17,913 nt of DNA, from assembly GCA_902984215.1 (NCBI GenBank), contig CADWAF010000343.1, positions 1 to 17,913 on the forward strand. The letters are read 5' to 3'. The DNA comes from Willaertia magna (taxonomy: Eukaryota; Heterolobosea; Eutetramitea; Acrasida; Naegleriidae). Shown here piece by piece: positions 1 through 9,127 of this stretch (position 1 is its first letter; each line of letters starts with the position of its first letter). Below the pieces are notes generated by a model that was not told where the DNA came from, made no database searches, and was given only the letters and a program-made list of their open reading frames with translations. Made by a program: the position numbers and the translations under genes.

Positions 1-1221
1 GATCAAACAGATAATAATGTTGATTATAAAAGTTTAACACAAGGTAATGAGCAAAGTTTTTTTGCAGCTACTGCAAGTGGATCTGTTTATACTACTTTAT
101 ATTCTATTCCTAATCAACCAATTGTTTTTAAAGATGATTTACAACAAAGAGGTCTTTATGAAGATCAACTTATTGCTTATACTTGGAAACATTATTTCTT
201 GAATGAAAAAGAATTAAAAACAAAAAGAACAACTAGCGGTAGCGATGCTAAGGGTAGTGACAAAGCTGCAGAATGGGTACTTCATTTACCAATGACTAAA
301 GCTGTAATTAAGGCAATGGACACTTTACAAGATTTTTTAAGAAAAGAAGTTTCTTTAAATATTGAAAAGTTTATTATTGGAGGACATTCAAAACGTGGAT
401 GGATTGCTTGGTTAGCTGCAAGTGTTGATCCTCATAGAGTTAAAGGTATTATTCCATTAGTAATTCCAGTGTTAAATAGTCCATTAGCTTTTGGTAGGAT
501 TTATGATAATATTTGTAAATGGCCAGAAGCTTTTTGGCCTTATATTTCTGAAGGAGTCACAAATTATTTTAACACATCACAGTTTGTTGCGTTGTCTGGA
601 TTTATTGATCCATTTATTTATAGAGATAGATATGTTAATATTGATAAATATTTAGTTTACGCTATGGGTGATGAGTTATTTAGTCCAGATTTATCTACTT
701 TTAGTTTTAATTATTTAGATAATGGAAGTAATGATCATAAATTTATACGTTATGTTCCTAATGTAGGTCACGGTTTAGATTTTGATAGTTTTATTGGTGC
801 TTTTAATTTTTACATAGCAGTGTTAAATAATCATGAAATTCCAAAATATAAATTTACACAAACTTTTGAAAATAATGGAGCGAGATTAAGGGTTACAATT
901 TTAAATAATAGACAACCAAATGTAGTTAGATTATGGCAAGCAACTAACAGTAATGCAAGAGATTTTAGAATTGGAGTAATTGGACAACAAGCTTTTAAAT
1001 CAACAGATTTATCACCAATATCACCTTTTACTTATGAAGTTTTTGTTCCAAATCCATCAACAGGTTATACAGCATTTACTATTGAACTGGAATTCCCAAC
1101 TGGATATTTAACAGGACCATTAAAGTTTTCTACAAGTGCTTACATTACACCAAATACAGTGCCTTGTCATTTGGGCACAACATCTAATTCTTTAAGCGAT
1201 TCAAAATTAAGAAATTATTGA
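1..1221 (+). CDS. PhoPQ-activated pathogenicity-related (PqaA/AprA-like) protein, 5' end missing
   Basis: The frame is open from base 1 to the TGA at 1219-1221, so the window holds the last 406 residues and the true start lies upstream. The protein resembles the PqaA family (PF10142), an alpha/beta-hydrolase-fold family found in bacteria and in amoebae, where the Dictyostelium secreted growth repressor AprA belongs. A nucleophile-elbow motif GGHSKRG puts the candidate Ser at residue 130 of the visible part (codon 388-390). The acid is probably the Asp in MGDELFSPD (about 224) and the base the His in NVGHG (about 257). The C-terminal third, with a WQATN..ARDFR stretch near residue 315, looks like the beta-rich end of the family. 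The order of these motifs is the main evidence. No intron is needed in the visible part. Enzymatic activity is not established for the eukaryotic members. The signal peptide, if present, is outside the window. Confidence 0.85.
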   Translation, partial: DQTDNNVDYKSLTQGNEQSFFAATASGSVYTTLYSIPNQPIVFKDDLQQRGLYEDQLIAYTWKHYFLNEKELKTKRTTSGSDAKGSDKAAEWVLHLPMTKAVIKAMDTLQDFLRKEVSLNIEKFIIGGHSKRGWIAWLAASVDPHRVKGIIPLVIPVLNSPLAFGRIYDNICKWPEAFWPYISEGVTNYFNTSQFVALSGFIDPFIYRDRYVNIDKYLVYAMGDELFSPDLSTFSFNYLDNGSNDHKFIRYVPNVGHGLDFDSFIGAFNFYIAVLNNHEIPKYKFTQTFENNGARLRVTILNNRQPNVVRLWQATNSNARDFRIGVIGQQAFKSTDLSPISPFTYEVFVPNPSTGYTAFTIELEFPTGYLTGPLKFSTSAYITPNTVPCHLGTTSNSLSDSKLRNY

Positions 1222-1457
1222 AAGCTATATGGTTGTTTTATATAATAAACTATTAAGCAACAATGTGTTTTACGGAAAAAAATAATAATTAAGGTAAGAA
1301 AGCGAAAAGATCTAAAAAAACACTTTAAATGGATAATTTTATCTGCGGACTACCTTTTAGAAGAGTGTTGCATGTTCAAAGGCTTAAAAAACCATGCTCT
1401 TTGTAGTTATTAACCCTAACGAAAAAGGTTCATTTAAAAATCTGCATAAAAAAAACA

Positions 1458-2887
1458 ATGAAGGTAGTTCCTATAGATAAAAATAAGTACGAGGAAAGAA
1501 ATGAGAGGCATGATGAGGAGATAGCCTTAACAACCGATTTTAAGGAAGATAGTAATGTAAAGAAGATACAGTTTTATAGATCTATTAGTTGCTGTTTAAC
1601 AACTGTAATTTCTTTATCTATTGTATTAAGTATTTTGTTTATTACAGCAGTTTGGGTAAGTATCAAGACTTTAGGTTTACACTAATGTTATTAAGGTTTC
1701 AACATTTAGTGCCTCTTTAATCTCATTAGCAGACAGCAATAGAAGAAATGAGTTTAATAAGCTGGAAACTTATTTCAGAGGCTCTATAAAAGAAATTGAA
1801 AACTTTGGACAAACTGTTAGTGGGGTGCTATCCAAAGAATTGGAATTTTACGATTTAGCAAAAACTGAGAATTTAATGTTTAGTATTTGGAGAGCACAAT
1901 ATATAAATACTAAAGGATTGGTATACTTTATGTTTATTGTAGATCAGGATGGTATTGGATTAGGTTTTAATAGACCTGAAGTAGATACTGACATTTCCAG
2001 TTACCTAGCTTTATGTAAGTAGTAGTTTTACATGGTGGTAATATAACTAGAGGTTAACAATTTATATGAATAAGATTATCCTAATATTACTGGTGAACAA
2101 ATTTATTATTATTATTGCAATGAGTTTTTAAAAAGAAGTTATTGTGAAAGAACTCCTAATCTTCATACACCTGATTTAGCGCTTAATACTTCAGGAAATA
2201 GTTTATTGCTTTATTACACTGCTATTCCGTATTTGGGTCAAACCATTTGGACTCCACTCTATTATGATGCATCAACCCCAGGACTCTTACACATTAACAT
2301 GCTTATTGCCTTCAATACTAGTTATTCAAACAATGGAAAGAATACAGCAGTCTTTGCATATGACTTTGCTGCCACAAGGTAAGTAACCAATGGAGTTTTC
2401 TTTTGTCTAAAAGTTTTTTTGTACCTTAGTATGGGTATTTATTTGAAGGCAAGTACATCACATTTGCCTGGGGCATCGGCCTTTGTTATAGAGACTCTCA
2501 CAGGCCAGATTGTTGCAAGTAAGTATTTATTTATTTATTTCATATTTTACAATTTAATTTATTTTAGGTAATGACCCTATTGAGTTGACATGTGTGTCTT
2601 GTGTGGACATTAAATATTCACAGAATTTAAAAAGTACAAAAGAGTTTATTTATAATTACTTTGACAAACAGTTAACAAACCTTAAATGTAATAATCAATA
2701 TTCCTTATCTTATTCCAATAGATACGTAAATGTAATGAGAATTTGTACAGAAAATGGAATTGATTGGGTTTTGATTTTAAGTGTGGAACAATGGTATTAT
2801 ATTGGAAATATAGTTATTGCCATTGTTGCAGCAGTAGGTGCAAGTATTGTTATTATTATAACTGGTGTGGTACCTGTGGTGCTGTAG
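1458..2887 (+). CDS. Truncated two-TM Cache-type receptor (paralogue of the gene at 9128-11742)
   Basis: I model five exons: 1458-1655, 1696-2014, 2075-2378, 2430-2518 and 2568-2887 (TAG), giving 409 residues with no internal stop. The four introns are 40, 60, 51 and 49 nt, all GT..AG, and sit at the same places and phases as in the full paralogue. For intron 2 the earlier AG sites give immediate stops; only the AG at 2073-2074 keeps the frame and aligns with the paralogue. Visible parts are a short cytoplasmic N-terminus, TM1 (about 39-66), a roughly 310-residue ectodomain resembling a double Cache sensor, and TM2 (about 380-405). The paralogue then has a HAMP-like linker, cyclase-like domain and TPR tail. 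Here homology ends near 2865, about seven codons follow, and the protein stops. It could be a decoy or partner subunit, or a recent truncation still open by chance. Expression is unknown. Confidence 0.7.
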
Positions 2888-5229
2888 ATTTTTTATGATG
2901 TTATCATTTTTAACTTCAAACAAATATTTCACTTTATAATAATTTTATTTAATTTTTAGTAAATATATTTTTAATTTTTTGTTTACTTAAAATCTATTTA
3001 ATGTTTTTATTTTAAATTAAAAATAATCGTTGTTGCAGTAAATAAGATTGTTGTATTTTAATAATTATTATTTAAATTATTTATAAAAAAGTTATACAAA
3101 CTATTTTTTTAAATAAAAACTTAAACTTAACTAACAATAATTGATTTTAAAAAATGTAATATAAAAAATATAAAAATAAACTTAATATTTTTTTTTATTA
3201 ATATAAACCACAATTATTTATAGAAAAATTAAAAAAAAGTGATAATATTATTCTTTTTAAGAATTATTTTAAATTTTTTTGTATTATTTTTAATTTTAAT
3301 GTAATATTATTAAAAGAATTTACTAATTTAATTTAATAATAAGTTTTAAAAAATAAACATTTTATATATATTAAAATTTTATTTTTTCTTTCTTTTAATT
3401 ATTATAAAATTTTAATTATTTATAAAATATATTAACAAAAATATTATTTTAAATATATTTTAATAAAAATATTATTTAAATATATAAAATTTTATAAATA
3501 ATTAAATATTTAATTATTATAAAATTTTAATTATTTATAAAATATAAAAAAAATATAAAAATAATATATTTTTAAAATAAAAAAATAATTTTATTATAAT
3601 TTTTATTTAAAAAATTATTTTATAAATTAAACTTATTAAACAAATTAATTTTAAATTTTATTATAAAAATAAAATTATTAAAATTTTTATTTATATTAAT
3701 AGTATTTAATAATAAATAATATATTTTATATATTTTTAATAATATTAATAATTATTTTTTAATATATTAATAAATATTTAAGCTAATATATTAATTATAA
3801 TTATTGATATTAATAAAATTTTAAGTTTATATAAAAATTTATTTAAATAAATTCATACTATTAAAAATTATAATTTCTAAATATAATATATATAATATTA
3901 ATAATATTTATTTATTTATTAAATATGAATAAAGTAATTTAAATAATGTAAATAATAATAAAAATTATTAATTTTAATTATAAATATAAATATAATATAT
4001 TATTAATAAAATTATCAATATTGTAATATAATTATTAATAAATTAAAAAATTATAAACTTAAAATAATTATTAATAATATTATTATAAATAATAAAAATA
4101 GTATAAATAAATTATTAAAAAAGTAATTTAAAAAGATTTAATAATTTTATATATATATAATTTATAAAATTATTAAATTTTATAATTAATAAATATAATT
4201 AAATATTATAGAGTTTAAAAAGTTTTTTATAATTTAATGTATAACAATAAAATTATAATTTATAATTATTATTTTTATTATAAATAATATGTATTGAAGT
4301 TTTTTAAAATTTATAATAAAACTAAATTTTTATATAATATACTTTAAAAATCTAAATTTAAAAATAAATTTTATAAAATTCTATTTTTTTATTCAATTAA
4401 AATTTTATATAATTAAAATTTAAATAAAATGTAATTATTAATAAAAAAATTATATAAAATAAATTTAATAACATTAATAATTATAAATTATAATTATATT
4501 ATTAATAATAAATCTTTAAAGAAAAACTATTATTATAAGTGTAACTATAAGAAATATAAATATTATTAAATAAATTTAAATTAAACTTGATTGTTGATTA
4601 TAGAATAGTTAATGGAAATATTGAAATTTAAATTAAATATTAAATTAAATTTCTAATTAAAAATTAAATAAAATTATTAAAAAAATTATTTTTAATAATG
4701 TAAATACTTATTTTGATAATATTAATAATATAGTTATAAATATTATATATAATAATTTCAAACATCATAATTTACTTTTATAATACTGTTTTTTAATATA
4801 GAGATAGTATAAGGGTTTATATATTAGAGTTATAGTATAATAATATAAGTTTATGAAAAAAAATAAAGATGTAATGTCTTTAATATGAAGTAAAAAGTAA
4901 AAGGTTTTTGATTTTTTTGTAAAATAAAAAAAAATGAATATAAAAATATATAAAAATTATATTAAAAATATTCAATAATTAATAATTATCAAAGTAAAAA
5001 TAAATAAAAAAATATAGAATTTTAATATTTAGATAATTTATAATTTAATAAAATATTTGTTAATAAATAATTAATTATTATTAATAATCAAACATTAGTA
5101 AATATTATATTTTTATTATAAGTTATCCCTAAAAAAATTGTTAAAAATATTGAAAATAAATTTAATAATAAAATCAATAAAACAATTATTATTGATGAAA
5201 CTTAGAATAGATATAGAAATAGAATTTAA
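2888..5229. other. Extremely AT-rich block, no supported gene
   Basis: I counted 22 G or C among the 840 bases at 3361-4200, about 97% A+T, with several 60-base rows entirely A/T. The surrounding genes are visibly much richer in G+C. The block begins right after the truncated receptor and continues past the open frame at 5230-5811 to about 5940. I found no splice-connected coding model, RNA gene or terminal inverted repeat that I would trust. In the frame of the downstream ORF, 4921-5229 contains nine TAA/TAG stops, which is about what such composition predicts. Candidate explanations are a mutation-saturated transposon, a centromere-like or matrix-attachment AT island, or an assembly join. 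The sequence alone does not choose between them. Confidence 0.85.
3395..3546. repeat. Pair of exact 37-bp direct repeats within the AT block
   Basis: The same 37 bases, beginning ttaattattataaaatttt, occur at 3395-3431 and at 3510-3546, a spacing of 115 bp. The DNA between them contains near-palindromes, for example ttataaataattaaat facing an almost exact reverse complement around 3491-3521. Even in nearly pure A/T sequence a 37-base exact match is not expected by chance, so this records a local duplication. The unit has no recognisable function. Confidence 0.8.
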
Positions 5230-5811
5230 AAAGTAAAAAAAATTAATAATGAAGAAAATAAATATTTAAATAATTTAAACAATAAAATCTATAAAAAATA
5301 TGAATTAAATATATTTAATAAATTAAATAAATTAAATAAAAATATTAAAAAATATATTAATTATCTAATATTTGTTTTAAATATTTTAAATAATGAAAAT
5401 TATGATAAAAATAAAAATTTTTATAAAGATTATAATAATAAAAATGATATTAGAATGATAATTTTATTATATTTTAATAAATTTAAAGATAAAAATTTAG
5501 TTATTAATTTATTAAATACTATTTTAAAAATTAAAAGAAGTAACGTAGTTTTATTAAATAGTAAAGTTGTAAGTAATAAAAAATATTGTTTAGTTTATTT
5601 TATAAAAATTAAATATTTTTTAATAGTTGATAATAAGGATAAAAATAATATTATTATTTATCTTTTTCAATCATATAACATTATTAATAAAAATTTAACT
5701 AAAAAATATACTATTATTAAAAAATTATTGATTGAAAGTAAAAATAAATATATTAAAAGTCAACAAAAAGAAATTTTTAAGAAAAAAAGAAATAATAATA
5801 AAAAACAATAA
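5230..5811 (+). CDS. Unrecognised 193-codon open frame in AT-saturated DNA (possible coding relic)
   Basis: The frame is open from just after a TAA at 5227-5229 to a TAA at 5809-5811. The first in-frame ATG is at 5455, giving at least 118 residues. At this base composition TAA alone should appear about once every nine or ten codons, so 193 codons without a stop strongly suggest present or recent selection. The product is dominated by Lys, Asn, Ile, Leu and Tyr, with hydrophobic beta-like stretches (for instance a CLVYFIKIKYFLIV segment) and a basic tail rich in Lys and Asn. I recognise no family. G+C rises slightly inside the frame (about 5-15% per row from 5401 to 5640) compared with the 97% AT DNA to its left. 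It could be the 3' part of a transposon gene whose 5' part has decayed, or a small gene with unseen upstream exons. Confidence 0.35.
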   Translation, partial: KVKKINNEENKYLNNLNNKIYKKYELNIFNKLNKLNKNIKKYINYLIFVLNILNNENYDKNKNFYKDYNNKNDIRMIILLYFNKFKDKNLVINLLNTILKIKRSNVVLLNSKVVSNKKYCLVYFIKIKYFLIVDNKDKNNIIIYLFQSYNIINKNLTKKYTIIKKLLIESKNKYIKSQQKEIFKKKRNNNKKQ

Positions 5812-6074
5812 TAAAAAAGGAAATAGTAAAAAAAAATGTAAAAATTAATAAAATTTATTATAAAAAAACTAATATTTTTAATAAATTAAAGATATTTTTT
5901 TTATATTTTAAAGGCTTTTAAAATTTTAATTTAAAATATTTTTTGAAACTAAGAAATTACGAATCGTTTTTTGATTTATAAATATTTAATTAATCCGAAA
6001 TATACCAGATCTTACAATTTTACATGTATTTCCACATTTTTGAACAAAAATTCCTACGTTTTATATACAATCGA

Positions 6075-6147
6075 GCCTCCCTAGCTCAGTCGGTAGAGCG
6101 TTGGGCTTTTAACCCAACGGTCGTGGGTTCGAGCCCCACGGAAGGCG
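6075..6147 (+). tRNA. tRNA-Lys (anticodon UUU)
   Basis: The 73-nt sequence folds as a cloverleaf: D stem gctc/gagc, anticodon stem ttggg/cccaa around the loop cttttaa (anticodon UUU), five-base variable loop, T stem gtggg/cccac with loop ttcgagc, and discriminator G. No intron is present. The acceptor stem gcctccc/ggaaggc pairs except at position 5-68, where C faces A. The A and B box promoter regions are the usual internal ones (tagctcagtcgg and ggttcgagccc). It lies 34 bp from the thioesterase stop codon, which is on the opposite strand, and about 135 bp after the AT-rich block ends. Confidence 0.96.
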
Positions 6148-6156
6148 TCAAAAATA

Positions 6157-6163
6157 TTTTTTT
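6157..6163 (+). terminator. RNA polymerase III T-run terminator of tRNA-Lys
   Basis: A run of seven T begins ten bases after the tRNA discriminator base. Four or more T on the non-template strand is the standard polymerase III stop signal. The run also lies in the 3' flank of the convergent thioesterase gene. Confidence 0.75.
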
Positions 6164-6181
6164 CACCAAAATAATCCATCT

Positions 6182-7563
6182 TTACTTTAAGTAAGGTACA
6201 ATATTTTCAATAAACCATTCTTCCGTAAATTTCAAATGATCTCCCTCCGTTTCCAAAAACACCAACTTCCCACTTTCATCCATTTCCTTCAATCCCAACC
6301 AATCTTCTCTATACAATTGTGTTTCCCTTAAACTTAAAACCTTTCTATCATTATCTTCACTATAAAACCCAAACCATTCACTTTCAATTGGTTGCACAAA
6401 AGAATCTTGTAAAAATTTAACCATTACAAATCTATTTAAACTTTTTAAATTGAATTTATAAGTTTCATTCTTAAATTGTTTTTCATTATTTATATCTGGT
6501 AAAAAGACACATTGATTTAAAGGTAAAAAGACACATTGATTTAAATATTCTTCTTTCTTATTTAGGAATGGATCATGCCAATATTCTGCTTGGACAAGTG
6601 TTTGTTGAACGATATTCCAGTAAACGCCAATGTCAATTAGATTTCTGATATATTCACAAATGGTATGGTTTACGCCGATACATTTTGGTAAACCGAATAC
6701 TCCTTGATGTTGTCCGCCAATGGAAATTAAATTGTGTACTTTTGGTTGATTACAACGTTGTACGTAAGCTCTTTATATTTATATTTTATTTTTAAAATTT
6801 TATGGTTTAAAATTTGTGGTTTTTATTGTAAAGTTATTGTAAAAAAAATATTTTGTAAATTTTGTAAAAAATTGTTATTGTTGTTAAAAAAAATTATAGA
6901 CATTTAAAAAATTTAAAAAAATTATATAAAAAAAATTGTAAACTTTACCTTAAAAATTGACTTCCTTGTGAAAATCCAATTGCATTAAAACCATTTTGTA
7001 AATTTTTATCTTGTTTTAATTGATTACAAACAATTTCAATTTGTTTATTTATATTTAATAAATATGAATTTTTAACATCTTCTTCAATTGAATTACCAAT
7101 ACGAATAGAATGAATATATAAATTTGTGTTATTTTTAAATTGTGATTTAATTAAATTTTCAATTTTACCCATTGACTATTTTAAATTTATTATTTTAAAT
7201 AGTTAAATAATCAAAATAAATTATATTAATTATTTTATTCATTATATAATTAATTATTTAATTATTTTAAATTATTAAAAATAAACTTACAAATGGAAAA
7301 CAACAAGAATCACCCATTCCATGCCATAAAACAATTGGTAAAATGGTATCATTATTAAAGCTATTGATCTTACTATTCATCTTACTTTGTTGTAAAGATT
7401 GATCAGTCATACCTACATTATTGTTAGTGGTGTATTGTTGTTGTTTAATTTGTTGTTGTCTGTTTTGAATAGAAATTGGAAAAGCAGACAAGAAAGTAAC
7501 TGAAATGAAGAAGAAGAATAGACAACAATAATAATTGACAAGCGATTTGTTGAATTTAATCAT
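6182..7563 (-). CDS. PPT1: Palmitoyl-protein thioesterase (PPT1 type)
   Basis: Lysosomal enzyme that removes thioester-linked palmitate from S-acylated proteins. I model three exons on the minus strand: 7563-7291, 7175-6949 and 6770-6182, separated by GT..AG introns of 115 and 178 nt; the joined frame gives 362 residues without a stop. A signal peptide covers about residues 10-28, followed by a Gln/Asn-rich linker. The family motif LWHGMGDSC ends exon 1. The nucleophile is Ser160 in GFSQG, the acid Asp289 in FLQDS, and the base His345 in EGDHL, so the triad is complete. ISIGGQHQGVFGLP, AEYWHDP and SEWFGFY are also conserved. It is longer than the human enzyme (306 residues) because of the linker and an eight-residue duplication at 243-258. 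The start ATG at 7561-7563 follows an A-rich leader and precedes the signal peptide. Confidence 0.93.
6498..6544. repeat. 24-bp tandem duplication inside the thioesterase gene
   Basis: The 23 bases at 6498-6520 recur exactly at 6522-6544, a period of 24 with a single differing base at the junction (T6497 against A6521). On the coding strand this repeats the eight codons for LNQCVFLP in frame. The near-perfect identity suggests a recent slippage or duplication event. Confidence 0.93.
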
Positions 7564-7792
7564 TTTTTTTTGTAATGTTTTTTTTAATTAATTGAAAGCA
7601 AAATAGAATGATATGCATTCCGCTTTCCTTACTAAAACAGAACTCACAAATAATTAAACAAAACACTAACTTTATTATTAAACGAGGTTTTTTACAGTAT
7701 AGTAACCAAAATTACACCCTAAAAATAACAAAAAATACTATTTACAAAAACTTTACAAAATTTACTTTACAAAATAAGACCTATAACTACAA

Positions 7793-8836
7793 CTATTGAT
7801 CTGATACCATTCCCAAACTTTCAATTCCATTATACAATTGCATTCCACTAGCTCTACTTAAAATCCAATCCACAAACTGCGGTACACTTGTATAAACAGA
7901 TCTCATTGACGCTCCACTTTGATTTAAAGTACATGGATTTCCAAAACTAGTAATCCCCAACACTGCATAAATATAAGCATTATTTGTATTTAAAATTGGA
8001 ATTGACAATGGTCCACCGGTATCGCTGGCACAAGTACTAGCAAAATTTCTTCCAGCACAAATTTGTCTAGTTTCTCTTGAAATTAAGTAATTTGCATATC
8101 CTTGTCTGTTACATTCACGTTCTGGAACGATTGGTAAGTGGACTTTAGCTAAAATACTTTGTGCGTACAGAGAATTGTCATCTCTTTGATTTAAAGGAAG
8201 TACACGTTTTGGATTATCTCCCCATCCTGTAGCTGTGACTACAAATCCATCTGGAAGTAAATCACTAAGTAAAGCAATTGGTCTAATATTTGGTGTGAAA
8301 GGAACGGGGGTTTCCAATTCAATTAAACCTATATCGTTAAGTAAAGTGGTTGGATTGAATGCTTCGTGTATGATAACTCTTCTCGCTCTTAATCTTACAC
8401 AGCCAAATTGATTGAAAACATTGTAGGTTCTGGGACATTGTGAATAATCACTATAGCCAAGAACGAGACTGAAATAACTTGCGGCTCGAGGTGTGTCAGT
8501 GTTATCAAATACGAGGCATTGGGCAGCTGTTAAAATATAACGATTATCTATTAAACTGCCTCCACAACGATGTGTTAAGGTAAGGTTATCTTGAATGGAT
8601 ACCATATGAGGGAATTCATGAGGACCAGCAATTGTTCCACCTACAATTCTAGTGTTGTGCTTTTTATTATTGTTGTTTATTAGGTTGTTTTGACTGTTAT
8701 TGTTAAGAGCCTCAGATTTTACAGTTAAACTGAAACAATAAGCAAGTGGAATGAAATAAAGAATGATAAGGAAAAGACAACAGTAAATAGTTTTGTTGTT
8801 AGTGTTAATGGATACTTCAGTTGTAGTTGAATACAT
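7793..8836 (-). CDS. S1A (trypsin-fold) serine protease homologue lacking catalytic His and Ser
   Basis: Single-exon gene of 347 residues. A hydrophobic segment at about 17-36 is a signal peptide or anchor, followed by an Asn-rich propeptide and the RIVGG activation site at 63-67. The S1 fold is clear: CGGSLI, LTAAQC, LLNDIGLIEL, TATGWG, an ICAG motif, CASDTGGPL and a final PQFVDWI. In active enzymes the motifs read TAAHC and GDSGGP. Here the His is Gln106 (codon CAA, minus-strand reading of 8519-8521) and the Ser is Thr273 (ACC, 8018-8020), while Asp168 is kept. The oxyanion Gly193 equivalent is Ser271. It is therefore probably a secreted or membrane-anchored pseudoprotease that binds rather than cleaves. 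Structural cysteines are retained, and the frame is intact, which argues for a maintained protein rather than decay. The nearest gene on the same strand downstream is the thioesterase, 229 bp away. Confidence 0.92.
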   Translation of the reverse strand: MYSTTTEVSINTNNKTIYCCLFLIILYFIPLAYCFSLTVKSEALNNNSQNNLINNNNKKHNTRIVGGTIAGPHEFPHMVSIQDNLTLTHRCGGSLIDNRYILTAAQCLVFDNTDTPRAASYFSLVLGYSDYSQCPRTYNVFNQFGCVRLRARRVIIHEAFNPTTLLNDIGLIELETPVPFTPNIRPIALLSDLLPDGFVVTATGWGDNPKRVLPLNQRDDNSLYAQSILAKVHLPIVPERECNRQGYANYLISRETRQICAGRNFASTCASDTGGPLSIPILNTNNAYIYAVLGITSFGNPCTLNQSGASMRSVYTSVPQFVDWILSRASGMQLYNGIESLGMVSDQ

Positions 8837-9127
8837 TTTTATTTTTCAAAATTTAGGAAAAGATAAACTGATTTTTATACTTGTTTTGTGACTGTGGTAT
8901 TTGTGATAATATTCCAAGAAAGAAGAGATTAGTTTAACAACTCTTTACTTTGTTTGTATAAATTACAATATATTTTGTAAACTAATCATTTATTGGTGGA
9001 TTTTTTTGTAAAATTAGGTAAGAAGTTTAAAACGCAAAGTTTATCAAAAAAGTAAAACTACATGTGTCACAAATGGCAAAAAAAGTAAAAATTACGACAT
9101 AACTCAAAAATTTCAAATTGTTATACT

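Noticed and set aside
4921..5229. TAA/TAG read as glutamine, extending the AT-rich open frame upstream
   Set aside because: Other genes in the window end normally at TAA, TAG and TGA, and nine stops in 103 codons is about the random expectation for this composition.
5119..5811. Transposase (IDET-like motif near 5192) or Ulp1-type protease similarity in the AT-rich open frame
   Set aside because: Short resemblance only; the motif lies before in-frame stops, the catalytic positions do not line up, and such Lys/Asn/Ile-rich sequence matches many things by chance.
2888..5940. Nuclear copy of mitochondrial DNA
   Set aside because: Composition is more extreme than typical protist mitochondrial DNA and I see no mitochondrial gene, rRNA or tRNA.
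7608..7799. 63-codon plus-strand open frame
   Set aside because: It lies between two minus-strand genes, is Asn/Thr/Lys-rich low complexity, overlaps the S1 homologue stop region and has no family features.
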